Origin: an uncultured Collinsella sp.
GTDB taxonomy: Bacteria; Actinomycetota; Coriobacteriia; Coriobacteriales; Coriobacteriaceae
Assembly (NCBI GenBank): GCA_900541135.1
Contig: UQIG01000001.1
Span: forward strand, 74,454 to 138,453
Direction: 5' to 3'
DNA length: 64,000 nt
A program made the position numbers and the translations under genes. The notes under the pieces were generated by a model, which saw only the letters and a list, made by a program, of their open reading frames with translations, did not search any database and was not told the DNA's origin. Of this stretch, positions 42,979 to 52,393 are shown piece by piece (positions within the stretch are counted from its first letter, which is position 1; every line of letters starts with the position of its first letter).

Positions 42979-43224
42979 CTAGAGCAGGTTCTCCTGTACC
43001 CAGGCGATGATGTCGCTCGATTCGTAGAGTGGCTCGCCGTCGATGAACAGGCAGGGAACCTGGCGCTTGCCGCCGACGGCGATGAGCGTCTGTTTGGCAT
43101 CGGGGTCAGTCGAGATATTGCGTTCGGGAATGGTCACGCCGTTATCGGCCAAAAAGCGCTTGACCTTTATGCAATACGGGCAGCCAGTCATAACGTAGAG
43201 CGCGAGTTCATGATCAGTGGCCAT
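42979..43224 (-). CDS. Glutaredoxin
   Basis: An 81-aa protein. The active site is TGCPYC (residues about 13-18), and the GKRQVPCLFIDG segment has the cis-proline. The length is standard for small bacterial glutaredoxins. The start at 43224 follows a GGAG; a longer frame upstream overlaps the neighbouring regulator gene and is not supported. Confidence 0.93.
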   Translation of the reverse strand: MATDHELALYVMTGCPYCIKVKRFLADNGVTIPERNISTDPDAKQTLIAVGGKRQVPCLFIDGEPLYESSDIIAWVQENLL

Positions 43225-43276
43225 GGTGTCTCCAATCGGTTGGGGTTTCGGTTGAGATACCCAAAGCCGCCGCAGT

Positions 43277-44104
43277 CTATGCGCGATCCATTGATGACTC
43301 GACGGCATGGACCAGAAACGCCGTGGCTCCGGTGCCGCAGGGCTTGTCGTAGTAGTCGATAAAGCGCTGATCGGCAAGATAGCCGTGGGCGAGGCCCAGG
43401 TATGCTTCGTCTTGGGGCTCGTGTCCCCAGTTAAGGCCAATCCATCGACGGTGCATTGCGACAAGCTTGCGGGCTTCGTTACTCTTTGGATCGCCGTCTC
43501 CCATGGTAATCGAGAGCTGGCCCAGAATAGCGCGTTCAAGTTCTTTCATGTCGTTCCATGTCTGAGGATCCATGTCCAGTAACGTTTCGTTTGCTGCGTC
43601 GATCGCCTCGTCTCCGTAGCGTGCCCGCGCTTCGGCGCCGTAGCGCTCCTCGTTTTCCTGCACGGTGTGCCAGCGTTCCAGTTGCGGCAGTACGGCGCCC
43701 ATGAGCGAGACGGCTTCGTCGAGCGACATGCCGGTATTTTGTGCCAGCCGCGGGGCACAATCCTCAATCATTGCCTCCATCGTGGTGTCGTAGGTGTACT
43801 TGCCGTGGTCGTAGCACCACTTGCAGTAATGGTCGGTCGTGGCGCCGGTGGCATCGGTGCCGCAGTCGTCGGGCGTGAGTATCATGCCGCAGCTCTGGCA
43901 ATAGTGCTCGGGCATTTCGAGCAGGTGAGACAGGGGCTCGCCGGTTACGGCGGCGATGAGCTTCATCATGTCGATGCCTGGGGTGACCTCGCCGCGCTCC
44001 CAACGGCTGATGGCCTGGCGTGTGACGAAGAGCTTGGCGGCGAGCTGCTCCTGGGTAAGGTGATGGGCGCGACGGACAGCAATGAGCTTTTCCGCAAAGG
44101 CCAT
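43277..44104 (-). CDS. XRE-family regulator with zinc ribbon and TipAS-like domain
   Basis: A 275-aa protein. The helix-turn-helix spans 1-60 (LTQEQLAAKLFVTRQAISRW). CQSCG and CKWC (about 69-96) form a zinc ribbon. The last 140 residues have the signatures of the TipA antibiotic-binding domain: WNDMKELERAI, VAMHRRWIGL and YLADQRFIDYYDKPCG. TipAS-type domains bind thiopeptide-like drugs or other ligands. The combination suggests a drug or ligand sensor; the target genes are unknown. AAAGGAGCC precedes the start. Confidence 0.85.
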   Translation of the reverse strand: MAFAEKLIAVRRAHHLTQEQLAAKLFVTRQAISRWERGEVTPGIDMMKLIAAVTGEPLSHLLEMPEHYCQSCGMILTPDDCGTDATGATTDHYCKWCYDHGKYTYDTTMEAMIEDCAPRLAQNTGMSLDEAVSLMGAVLPQLERWHTVQENEERYGAEARARYGDEAIDAANETLLDMDPQTWNDMKELERAILGQLSITMGDGDPKSNEARKLVAMHRRWIGLNWGHEPQDEAYLGLAHGYLADQRFIDYYDKPCGTGATAFLVHAVESSMDRA

Positions 44105-44245
44105 AGCGGCTCCTTTCTGCTGGTTGATAGCTTAAGCATACGCGGCGGCCGGCACCCTTCCAAGCAACCGTTGGTTGCACGACGGGGGACCGCGGCGAAG
44201 AATTGCGCGCATCGCCCCACACCTCCATGCCGTACAATGACCGGC

Positions 44246-44983
44246 ATGGAACCTATTGCACACATACATACCGATCTGCCGCAGAAGTTCGGCATTCCGC
44301 GCAACAGCTTTTTGGCGCCTCATCTGCAGGGACGCATCGTTTTTGAGCCGGAATTTGCCTCCAACGCAGCGGTTGAGGGTCTGGACTCCTTCTCTCACCT
44401 ATGGCTGCTCTGGCGCTTCGAAAACGGCACGCCCGGCGGCACGGCTAAGGACATAGCTGCCGATGCCAAGACGCAGGACAGGTCCGGCACTAATGCCAAG
44501 TGGTCGAAGACCGTGCGCCCGCCGCGTCTGGGTGGAGCCGAGCGCGTGGGCGTGTTTGCCACGCGCAGTCCGTTTCGCCCTAATCCCATCGGGCTCACCT
44601 GCGTCAAGCTCGATCGTGTCGAGCTCACTGACGAGGGCCCCATCATCCATGTGCTGGGGGCCGATCTGCGCGATGGCACGCCCATCTACGACATTAAGCC
44701 CTACATTCCGTTTGCCGACTGTCACCCGGATGCAACGGGCGGCTGGATTGAAGACGCGCCGTGGCAAGAGCTCGACGTCGAGTTTCCGCAAGTGCTGCAG
44801 GATATGGTCTCGCCTGCAAAGCTCCCTGGCTTGATCGAGGTGCTCCGCCAAGATCCGCGCCGTGCGGGCAGCAAACACGAGCCAAACCGCGTTTACCATT
44901 TGGCTTACGCTGGGCTCGACATATCGTTTACGGTCGACGGAACCAGGTTGACGATAACCGCCATCAACGACGCGCGAGACTAA
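44246..44983 (+). CDS. trmO: tRNA (N6-threonylcarbamoyladenosine37-N6)-methyltransferase TrmO
   Basis: A 245-aa protein. GIPRNSFL and HLQGRIVFEPEF open the TsaA/TrmO (UPF0066) fold, and FATRSPFRPNPIGLTCVKL is its strongest signature. Later, DIKPYIPFADCHPDA is conserved. The enzyme methylates t6A37 in threonine tRNAs using SAM. The start at 44246 is chosen from homology; upstream sequence in frame is antisense to the regulator gene. Its promoter lies in the 141-base gap. Confidence 0.9.
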   Translation: MEPIAHIHTDLPQKFGIPRNSFLAPHLQGRIVFEPEFASNAAVEGLDSFSHLWLLWRFENGTPGGTAKDIAADAKTQDRSGTNAKWSKTVRPPRLGGAERVGVFATRSPFRPNPIGLTCVKLDRVELTDEGPIIHVLGADLRDGTPIYDIKPYIPFADCHPDATGGWIEDAPWQELDVEFPQVLQDMVSPAKLPGLIEVLRQDPRRAGSKHEPNRVYHLAYAGLDISFTVDGTRLTITAINDARD

Positions 44984-45095
44984 CCAGCTACTCGTCCGCA
45001 CCCGTCAAATTAAGCGCCAAACTCCGCTCCAAAACTGCCCACGCTGGTGGACAATAACGCCTACCGAAACAATCCGCTTTGCACGGGAGCTCAGC

Positions 45096-46307
45096 ATGAA
45101 ATACGACTTCAGCTCGCTTATCGACCGCCACGGCATGGACTCTATCGCTGTTGACTCTTGGGGTGAGATCCCCGGCATGGCTCCGAACGCACCCGATGAG
45201 GGCTTCGACCGCATCCCCATGTGGGTAGCGGACATGAACTTTGCCACGGTGCCCACGGTCCAGGAGCACATCATTCAGCGCGCCCAGCATCCCATGTTTG
45301 GCTATTTCGATCCGCGCCCCGAGTACTTCGACCGTATCATCGAATGGCAGAACCGCCGCAACGGTGTTAAGGGCCTGCTCCCTGAGCATATCGGCTACGA
45401 GAACGGCGTGCTGGGCGGCGTCGTATCGACGCTGCGCGCGTATGTCCAGCCGGGCGATGCGGTGCTGGTCCACAGTCCCACCTACATCGGCTTTACCAAG
45501 TCCATCGAGGCCGCGGGCTATCGCATTGTCCACAGCCCGCTTAAGCTCGACGATCGGGGCGTGTGGCGCATGGACTTTGATGACATGGAGCGCAAGCTCG
45601 TCCAAAACCACATCCATGCCGCGGTGTTCTGCTCGCCGCACAATCCTTGCGGCCGCGTATGGGAGCACGACGAGATCGAACGTGCCATGGACATCTATCG
45701 CCAGCACGATTGCGTGGTGATCTCGGATGAGATTTGGTCCGATATCATCCTGCCGGGTCACAGGCATATCCCGACGCAGTCGGTGAGCGAGGATGCCCGC
45801 ATGCGCACGGTTGCCCTCTACGCGCCCAGCAAGACGTTTAACCTGGCGGGCCTGGTCGGCAGCTACCACATCATCTATAACGAGACGCTGCGCGACCGCG
45901 TGTGCGCCGTGTCCAACAAGACTCACTACAACGAGATGAACGTCCTTTCGATGCACGCGCTTATCGGCGCCTACCAGCCGCAGGGCTACGAGTGGGTCGA
46001 TGAGCTCAATCAGGTCATCCAGGGCAACATTGACTACTTCTGCGATTACGTGGACGAGCATTTTAAGGGCGTGTCCTATTCGCGCCCGCAGGGCACGTAC
46101 ATGGTGTTTCTGGACTGCACCGAGTGGTGTCGCGAGCATGGCCGCGATATTCAGTGGTTGCTCGACGAGGGGGCGCGCGTGGGCGTGGGGTATCAGGACG
46201 GCCGTCCGTTCCACGGGCCCTGTCACATTCGCGTGAATCTGGCGCTGCCGCTTTCGCGCGTAAGGGAAGCGTGCGACCGCCTGGACCGCTACGTTTTTGG
46301 GGTATAG
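45096..46307 (+). CDS. patB: MalY/PatB-type pyridoxal-phosphate C-S lyase (cystathionine beta-lyase)
   Basis: A 403-aa fold-type I aminotransferase. MWVADMNFATVP (42-53) is typical of MalY/PatB. CSPHNPCGRVW, SDEIWSDI and APSKTFNLAGL form the PLP site with K246. It cleaves cystathionine or cysteine conjugates to give thiols, ammonia and pyruvate, so it could release hydrogen sulfide. GGGAGCTCAGC precedes the start. It is a single gene. Confidence 0.9.
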   Translation: MKYDFSSLIDRHGMDSIAVDSWGEIPGMAPNAPDEGFDRIPMWVADMNFATVPTVQEHIIQRAQHPMFGYFDPRPEYFDRIIEWQNRRNGVKGLLPEHIGYENGVLGGVVSTLRAYVQPGDAVLVHSPTYIGFTKSIEAAGYRIVHSPLKLDDRGVWRMDFDDMERKLVQNHIHAAVFCSPHNPCGRVWEHDEIERAMDIYRQHDCVVISDEIWSDIILPGHRHIPTQSVSEDARMRTVALYAPSKTFNLAGLVGSYHIIYNETLRDRVCAVSNKTHYNEMNVLSMHALIGAYQPQGYEWVDELNQVIQGNIDYFCDYVDEHFKGVSYSRPQGTYMVFLDCTEWCREHGRDIQWLLDEGARVGVGYQDGRPFHGPCHIRVNLALPLSRVREACDRLDRYVFGV

Positions 46308-46329
46308 GGGGCGCTCGATTCGAGTGCTG

Positions 46330-46370
46330 CCCCATGCGCCCACGCCGTCAAAATGCGTGGGCGCATGGGG
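46330..46370. terminator. Hairpin terminator between convergent genes
   Basis: CCCCATGCGCCCACGC pairs perfectly with GCGTGGGCGCATGGGG around a 9-base loop, between patB and the next gene. T-runs are absent, so efficiency is uncertain. Confidence 0.6.
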
Positions 46371-46403
46371 CGCAGAGGGTAGCGAGCGCGTTTTTCGCAT
46401 TCG

Positions 46404-46883
46404 CTACTTTTCGTGAATCTGCTTGCCGCAAAGATGCTCAATCGAAATCTCGTAGAGTTGGACGCCCTTGATGTCTTTGGCGATTTCCTCCTCGACTTCT
46501 TCGGCAGAAGGGTAGTACTTAAGCGCGAGCTGGCGGACTTTGTCCTCGATAAACGCAGGCGCTTCATCTACCAGGCGGCAACGGCCAAAGACCACGGTGC
46601 TCATGACGTAAGGAGCCCAGTCGCCGTCCTTGTACCACTCGTTGCCGTAAACGGTAAAACAGATCTTGTCATCGCGTTTGAGTGCGTCGACCTTGTGGCC
46701 GGCCTTGGCGCCATGGAAATAAATCTTGTCGTGCTCGGCGTCAAAGAAGTAGTTGACGGGAATGGCATAGGGGTAGCCATCATCGCCGTTGACGGCAAAG
46801 ACGCCGCGCTTACAGGTGGCGAGCAACTCGCGCGCTTCCTCGTCAGTGATGGCGCGTTTCTTTCGACGTAAGGGCCTAAACAT
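46404..46883 (-). CDS. Pyridoxamine 5-phosphate oxidase-like FMN-binding protein
   Basis: A 159-aa protein. The split-barrel fold is shown by TCKRGVFAVNGDDGYPYAIP, VNYFFDAEHDKIYFHGAK and KICFTVYGNEW. Family members include nitroimidazole reductases (NimA-like) and FMN or heme binders. GAKAGHKVDALKRD is typical of the NimA-like group. The start follows AAAGGAAGCC. A longer frame upstream is not supported. Confidence 0.88.
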   Translation of the reverse strand: MFRPLRRKKRAITDEEARELLATCKRGVFAVNGDDGYPYAIPVNYFFDAEHDKIYFHGAKAGHKVDALKRDDKICFTVYGNEWYKDGDWAPYVMSTVVFGRCRLVDEAPAFIEDKVRQLALKYYPSAEEVEEEIAKDIKGVQLYEISIEHLCGKQIHEK

Positions 46884-46925
46884 CGTTGGCTTCCTTTCTG
46901 GCTGTGCATGGTGGTTGAGCACAAA

Positions 46926-49730
46926 CTATAGCGAAACGGATCCGTATTTCTTGATGCGGGCGAGTATGTTTTTGAGCTTGTTAAAGTCGAGCGGTTTGGG
47001 CAGATGGGCGTTCATACCGGCATCGTGTGCCGCCTTGGCGTCCTCGTTGAAGGCGTTGGCAGTGAGCGCGATGATGGGGATGTCGGCTGCATCGGCCTTT
47101 TCGCTCAGACGAATCGCGCGGGTTGCCTCGTAGCCATCCATGCCCGGCATCATGATGTCCATCAGGATCGCATCGAAGCTGCCGGCGGGACGACTAACGT
47201 ATAGGTCGACTGCTTTGTTGCCGTCGGCGGCGCGCGTTACGACGATGCCTTCGCTTTCGAGTAGAGCCTGGGCAATTTCGGCATTGAGCTCGTTGTCTTC
47301 TGCCAAAAGGACGTTCATGCCGGCAAGCGAGCAACTGTATGCCTGCTTGGACGCACGTTCTTTTGCCTGAGGGTTCTTGTCGATATCGAGCGGTATCTGG
47401 ACGTTGAACGTGCTTCCCGCGCCAACCTCACTCGAAATCTCAATCGTGCCGCCCATCATATCGATGAGCGATTTGACGATAGACATGCCAATGCCGGTTC
47501 CTTGGAACTTGCTGCGCGCATCGTCGCCTTCCTGGGCAAACGGCTCGTAAATGTGCGTCAAAAACTCGGGCGTCATACCAATGCCGGTATCCGAGACGCT
47601 AAAGCAAAACACGGCGTGCTCGTCGTCGACCGGTTTGATGGTCGATGAGAACGTGACGGTGCCTCCGTGCTTGTTGTACTTGATGCTGTTGTCGAGCAGG
47701 TTGACAAGGATCTGCCGAATATGGGTGGGGCTGCCGATCATATATTGGTCGACAGCGTAGGGCTCGCTGGTGTCGAGCATGGTTATGCCGCGGTCCGATG
47801 CGCGGAGCTTGCACAGTACGAGCGCATTGTCGCACAGCTCTTTAAGGTTGAATGATTCGTGCTCGAGCGTCACTTTGCACTCCTCGATCCTGCCCATCTC
47901 GAGGATGTCGTTAATCAGTGACAGCAGGTGATTGGCGGCAACGCGCGCCTTGGCGCGGCTTTCGCGGGCGACCTGCATGTCGCCTTCTCTCAATTCCTCA
48001 ATTTCGATAAGGCCCAGGATGCCGTTGAGCGGCGTGCGGATGTCGTGGCTCATGCGCGTGAGGAAAGCGGTTTTGGCGGCGTTGGCGGCATCAGCTTTCT
48101 GCCGTTCCTCCTGTGCGCGGTAAAGCGACCAGACAAGGATGGCGATGCTGGTGAGCAAGATGCAGATGATAACAGTCGCAATGGCGGTGCGGTTACGATA
48201 GAAAAACTGGAACGTGTCCGATTCTTGCGCCGAGTACGATGTGGGGAAATAGCTGTTTGCAGAGAGCGATTCACCTGCATTGACGATGCCCTTATTGATG
48301 ATTCCCAGCAGCTCGGGCTTGCCGCGCGAAATTAAACACGATAGCTGCGCCGTGTTGGTGAGTTCCTGTGTTTCGAAATCCTCGATGTCGTAGGTGTCGC
48401 GGAGAGTTTCCAGGCGCGTGCTGGGGACAATGATGCAACGTGCCTTCCCCTCATTGAGGGCTTTGAGCACCTCGCCGTCATTCGAGTACTCGGTTACTGT
48501 TGCGTTCGGGAAGAGACTTTCGAGCTCAAAACGGTTAACGATTGTGCTCTTTGTACAAGCGATGTTCTTAAGGTCGCTGTTCAGGTTTTTGCCACTGTGA
48601 ATGGCGGTCAGCGAAACCGTTCCCATCGAGTTTGACTGGATGACTCCTGTCTGCTCGGCGAGCCAGTAGTCGCGAAACAATGGCAGGGCGACATCGATGG
48701 TTCCGTTGGAAAGGGCTTTGATCATTTGCCTATTGTTCGAGAGTGCGATTGTTTTGACCGTAATACCAAACTTGTCGTGCAACGTCGTTGCAAGCGAGGC
48801 GAGCGATCCTTCCATCTCGCCGTCGTCATTTTGCGTGCAGTAGGGAAGTTGGTTTTCAAGATAGCCGAGCGTGATGGTATTGCCGTTTGCTTTGAGCCAG
48901 GTGGTCTCGGGGCCGGTGAGCGATGACGAGCCACTGTTTTGGGTCGAGTAACTCGATTTGACTTCCTCGTTATAGCGCGGGTTATCGCGGGCGATGGTCG
49001 TCATGGCGGCGTTGATGTCGTTCATCAGATCGGGGCGGCTTTTGGGAACGGCAAAATAGTAGTCGCTCGAGCCTACGTAGAACATGGGTGACGCATCGGG
49101 CGACGAAATGGTATCGTTCATGATGACGGCGTCGACCTCGCCGTCTGCAAGCGCCTCAAAGAGGGCACTGCCGGTGTCGATTTCTTTATAGGTGCAGGTG
49201 ACGCCTTCGTCGGCGAGCCACTGCTGGCCGACGATAGTTTGCATAACGCCAGAGTTGCAGCCGATGGTGAGGCCTTGGAGCGCCTGGGGGTCACCCTTGG
49301 CCAGATCGTCGCGGTCGGGCCTGGCGTAGATGTAGTAGCGCTCGGTGCCCTCGGGGTTCGAGGAAAAGAGCAGCTTCTGCTCGCGTTCTGCCGAATACGA
49401 GATGTTGGGCATGAGGTCGATTTCGCCTGCTTCGAGCATGTCCATAAGCTCGGAGAAGGTGCCGCTAACGTATTCGTATTGCCAGCCCTTTGTGTAATAC
49501 GAGAGGGTCTGGAGGTACTCGTAGCCCCACCCCGAGAGCCGCTCGCCCGGCATGCCTTCCTGGAAGCCTTTGTTGTTGACGAGCCAGCCAACGCGGACCG
49601 TCTTGACCTGCTGGTCGGAGTCGGCGGCAAAGGCGGGGGCGGGCATGACGGCGCTCAGTATGGCGAGCGCGGCAAGCGCGACGGCCAGGGTGCGATATAG
49701 AGCCAAGCGAAAGACGGCGGAAGGTTTCAC
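46926..49730 (-). CDS. Hybrid sensor kinase with two periplasmic solute-binding domains (BvgS/EvgS-like)
   Basis: About 934 aa from the GTG at 49730, which follows AGGATTTCAT; an ATG 33 bases upstream lacks a ribosome binding site. After a signal sequence come two SBP_bac_3 domains (about 40-270 and 280-500), a membrane segment (near 525-545), a HisKA domain with SHDIRTPLNGILGL, an ATPase (NLLDNSIKYN, DTGIGM, GTGIGMSIVK) and a C-terminal receiver with DAILMDIMMPGMDG. The periplasmic domains suggest sensing of amino acids or similar molecules. No partner regulator is adjacent. Confidence 0.9.
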   Translation of the reverse strand: MKPSAVFRLALYRTLAVALAALAILSAVMPAPAFAADSDQQVKTVRVGWLVNNKGFQEGMPGERLSGWGYEYLQTLSYYTKGWQYEYVSGTFSELMDMLEAGEIDLMPNISYSAEREQKLLFSSNPEGTERYYIYARPDRDDLAKGDPQALQGLTIGCNSGVMQTIVGQQWLADEGVTCTYKEIDTGSALFEALADGEVDAVIMNDTISSPDASPMFYVGSSDYYFAVPKSRPDLMNDINAAMTTIARDNPRYNEEVKSSYSTQNSGSSSLTGPETTWLKANGNTITLGYLENQLPYCTQNDDGEMEGSLASLATTLHDKFGITVKTIALSNNRQMIKALSNGTIDVALPLFRDYWLAEQTGVIQSNSMGTVSLTAIHSGKNLNSDLKNIACTKSTIVNRFELESLFPNATVTEYSNDGEVLKALNEGKARCIIVPSTRLETLRDTYDIEDFETQELTNTAQLSCLISRGKPELLGIINKGIVNAGESLSANSYFPTSYSAQESDTFQFFYRNRTAIATVIICILLTSIAILVWSLYRAQEERQKADAANAAKTAFLTRMSHDIRTPLNGILGLIEIEELREGDMQVARESRAKARVAANHLLSLINDILEMGRIEECKVTLEHESFNLKELCDNALVLCKLRASDRGITMLDTSEPYAVDQYMIGSPTHIRQILVNLLDNSIKYNKHGGTVTFSSTIKPVDDEHAVFCFSVSDTGIGMTPEFLTHIYEPFAQEGDDARSKFQGTGIGMSIVKSLIDMMGGTIEISSEVGAGSTFNVQIPLDIDKNPQAKERASKQAYSCSLAGMNVLLAEDNELNAEIAQALLESEGIVVTRAADGNKAVDLYVSRPAGSFDAILMDIMMPGMDGYEATRAIRLSEKADAADIPIIALTANAFNEDAKAAHDAGMNAHLPKPLDFNKLKNILARIKKYGSVSL

Positions 49731-49816
49731 ATGAAATCCTATCGAGTTGAGACAGTTTCGCATAAGGATACCAGCTCAGCCTGCCCATTCAGCCGCCGCA
49801 CCGCTAAACGGTCACT

Positions 49817-49849
49817 CCCGGCAGTTGGGGACAGTCCCTTTCTGCCGGG
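49817..49849. repeat. Dispersed hairpin repeat (GGGGACAGTCCCTTT core)
   Basis: CCCGGCAG and CTGCCGGG arms enclose TTGGGGACAGTCCCTTT. It lies between the hybrid kinase gene and the channel gene. The core is the same as in the other dispersed hairpins, whereas the outer arms are different. Confidence 0.6.
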
Positions 49850-49900
49850 TGTGGGACAATAACGAGCGAATGTGATTGGGCGTCTGGAAAAGGGGTCGCG

Positions 49901-50326
49901 ATGAACAAGTTGAGGACGCTTGCCGACGTGTTGCGCCAGGCTGGCTTTGCACGCATCACGGGCCTGTTTCTCGTCTTCTATCTGCTGTGCTCGACGGCCG
50001 TCTGGCTGTCCGAGCCCACGACCCTTACGTTTGGCGACGGCCTCTGGTTTAGCTTTGAGACCGTATCGACCATCGGCTTTGGCGATATCCCGGCCGAGAC
50101 GCCGGTTGCCCGCGCTATCACCGTCGTTTTGAGCGTCATCAGCATCTTCTACATCGCCATGCTCACGGGCGTGGCGGTGAACTACTGCAATACGCTCATC
50201 AAGATGCGCCAAAAGGACACCATGGCGCGCTTTATGGACGATCTTGAGCATTTGGAAGAGCTCGATCGTGACGAGCTTGCCGACCTATCGCGCCGTGTGC
50301 GCGAATATCGCCGACGCCAACGCTAG
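49901..50326 (+). CDS. Two-helix potassium channel family protein
   Basis: A 141-aa protein. Two membrane helices (about 18-36 and 72-96) flank a pore loop with the selectivity filter TIGFGD (57-62), a variant of the TVGYGD consensus. The C-terminal 40 residues are a charged helix. It is a simple K+ channel subunit. A second short gene follows 36 bases downstream. Confidence 0.88.
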   Translation: MNKLRTLADVLRQAGFARITGLFLVFYLLCSTAVWLSEPTTLTFGDGLWFSFETVSTIGFGDIPAETPVARAITVVLSVISIFYIAMLTGVAVNYCNTLIKMRQKDTMARFMDDLEHLEELDRDELADLSRRVREYRRRQR

Positions 50327-50362
50327 AACGGGCGCCGCGCGTCACGATGAGGGGGACTAAAT

Positions 50363-50896
50363 ATGAATATCACGGTATACCTGGGCGCCAGCGTTGGTAA
50401 CGACCCAGCATTTTTGCCTGCGGTGCAAGAGCTGGGCAACTGGATTGGCTCCAACGGGCACGCGCTGGTATACGGCGGGTCCAAATCGGGCCTGATGGGT
50501 GCGCTCGCCGATAGCGTACTCGATGCCGGTGGACACGTGACGGGCGTGGAGCCGAGCTTTTTTATCGAGGCCGAGTTTCAGCACGATGGCATCGACGACC
50601 TCATCGTGACGAGCGACATGGCCGAGCGCAAGGCCAAGATGATTGAGCTCGGTGACGCGTTCATCGCCTTTCCCGGTGGGACGGGTACGCTCGAGGAGAT
50701 TGCCGAGGTCATGTCGGCCGTGTCGCTGGGGCATCTGAGTGCGCCGTGCATCCTGTATAACTTGGACGGCTACTACAACGACCTCAAGTCGCTGCTCGGG
50801 CACATGATTGATAAGGGACTTTCGAGCCCGAGGCGCCAGCACGGCATCTACTTCGCCGACGATTTGCGCGAGATTGCCTCGATTATCAACGGATAA
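50363..50896 (+). CDS. LOG-family protein (TIGR00730, cytokinin riboside 5-monophosphate phosphoribohydrolase type)
   Basis: A 177-aa protein. The PGGTGTLEEI motif (about 109-118) and a YGGSKSGLMGALAD segment are the LOG signature. The biochemical role is hydrolysis of nucleoside 5-monophosphate derivatives, and the physiological role in bacteria is unclear. GAGGGGGAC precedes the start. It is probably co-transcribed with the channel gene. Confidence 0.9.
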   Translation: MNITVYLGASVGNDPAFLPAVQELGNWIGSNGHALVYGGSKSGLMGALADSVLDAGGHVTGVEPSFFIEAEFQHDGIDDLIVTSDMAERKAKMIELGDAFIAFPGGTGTLEEIAEVMSAVSLGHLSAPCILYNLDGYYNDLKSLLGHMIDKGLSSPRRQHGIYFADDLREIASIING

Positions 50897-51021
50897 GTCT
50901 TGAGCCTGCTCCGCTATGACTCCCAATGGTGCCGTTTGCGGCGCAGACGGTTGGCTCGTTCGGGCAACGCTCGCTCTACAATAAAACGTATCTTTGTCGA
51001 TTTTGACCACGGGAGGTCCCG

Positions 51022-52311
51022 TTGGATAACCTTGCAAAACCCAAAAACCGTGCGCTGTTTTTAGTGAGCGTGGCCGTGACCGGTGCGTTTGCGGGCGCCG
51101 CGGTCTGGCTGTTTTTCTTTGCGATGGAGCACGGTATCGACTATCTATGGACCGAGATCCCTCATATGCTGGGCGTCGCTTCGCCCGAGCTCGCGAGCGG
51201 TCCGTTCGGTTTTTTGCCGTACCCGTTTTTCGTCTGCCTGCTGGGCGGCCTGCTGATCGGTCTGTACGAAAAGCTTACGGGCACCAAAACCGACGACCTC
51301 AACCAGGTGATGGCCAAGGTCAAACAAGACGGACGCTACCCGTATGACAATCTGGGCAAGCTTTCGCTCGCGGCATTGCTGCCGCTGCTGTTTGGCGGAA
51401 GTATTGGACCGGAGGCCGGCCTGACCGGCGTTAACGCGGGTCTGTGCAGCTGGGTCGGCGACCGCATGCGCCGCTTTGGCGCCGAGTTTAGGGAGCTTAC
51501 GCTGCTGGGTACCCAGGCTGCCCTGACGGCGCTCTTTACCGCGCCCGTGTTTGGCTTTGTGGCGCCGCTCGCCGGTAGCGCCGACGGCGACGAGGACCCC
51601 GCATCCGATGAGATCACCATCAAGCTCCCCAAGGCGCAAAAGACTGTGGTCTACGGCATTGCGATTGCCGGCGGTCTGGGCACCTACCTGCTGCTTGGTC
51701 AGCTTGTGGGCGGCGGCATGGGCATGCCCAGGTTCGAGTCCGCCGAGGTGGGCAACCTCGAGCTTGCGTGGCTCATTCCTCTTGCACTGATCGGCACGGT
51801 TTGCGGCTGGCTGTACTTTGTCTCGGAGCACGCGAGCGAGGCATTGGCCCACGCCATAGGGGAGCACCCGGTCGTCAAGGCCATGCTGGCCGGTCTGGTA
51901 CTTGCCGCTTGCGGTACGGTTCTGCCCTTCACCATGTTTGCCGGCGAGACGCAGGCCGACGTGCTCATGGAAACCTATCTGACCATCCCCGCCGGTGTGC
52001 TCATCGCGACCGGTCTTGTTAAGGCCATGCTGACCCCCGCCCTCATCAATATGGGCTGGCGTGGCGGCCACTTCTTCCCGGTTATCTTCTCGGGTGTGAG
52101 CCTGGGCTACGGCCTTGCCATCCTCACTGGCGCCGATCCGGTCTTTTGTGTCGCCGTCTGCACGGCATCAACGATGGGTGCGGTCATGCGTCAGCCGGTC
52201 ATGGTCGTGGGCCTGCTGCTCATGTGTTTCCCGCTCAAGGGCATTGTCTGCATGATTATCGCTGCAGCCATCGCCGCCGGCATTCCGCTGCCCAAGCCGC
52301 TGCGCAAGTAG
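51022..52311 (+). CDS. ClC-family chloride channel or transporter
   Basis: A 429-aa membrane protein. GGSIGPEAGLTG (about 124-135) is the ClC selectivity motif, and the GWRGGHFFPVIF segment is another family signature. Ten or more membrane segments are present. It starts at TTG after GGGAGG. It may exchange Cl- for protons or conduct fluoride; the sequence context does not decide. It is a single gene closed by a strong terminator. Confidence 0.9.
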   Translation: MDNLAKPKNRALFLVSVAVTGAFAGAAVWLFFFAMEHGIDYLWTEIPHMLGVASPELASGPFGFLPYPFFVCLLGGLLIGLYEKLTGTKTDDLNQVMAKVKQDGRYPYDNLGKLSLAALLPLLFGGSIGPEAGLTGVNAGLCSWVGDRMRRFGAEFRELTLLGTQAALTALFTAPVFGFVAPLAGSADGDEDPASDEITIKLPKAQKTVVYGIAIAGGLGTYLLLGQLVGGGMGMPRFESAEVGNLELAWLIPLALIGTVCGWLYFVSEHASEALAHAIGEHPVVKAMLAGLVLAACGTVLPFTMFAGETQADVLMETYLTIPAGVLIATGLVKAMLTPALINMGWRGGHFFPVIFSGVSLGYGLAILTGADPVFCVAVCTASTMGAVMRQPVMVVGLLLMCFPLKGIVCMIIAAAIAAGIPLPKPLRK

Positions 52312-52351
52312 CGTATTACGCTTTGCGTTTGTTTAGAACTCGTTTTAAAGA

Positions 52352-52388
52352 AGCCGCGCGAGGCCGTTTGTTTACGGCTCGCGCGGCT
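52352..52388. terminator. Bidirectional terminator
   Basis: AGCCGCGCGAG and CTCGCGCGGCT pair, with CCGT/ACGG continuing the stem, between the convergent channel and methyltransferase genes. Confidence 0.8.
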
Positions 52389-52393
52389 ATTGT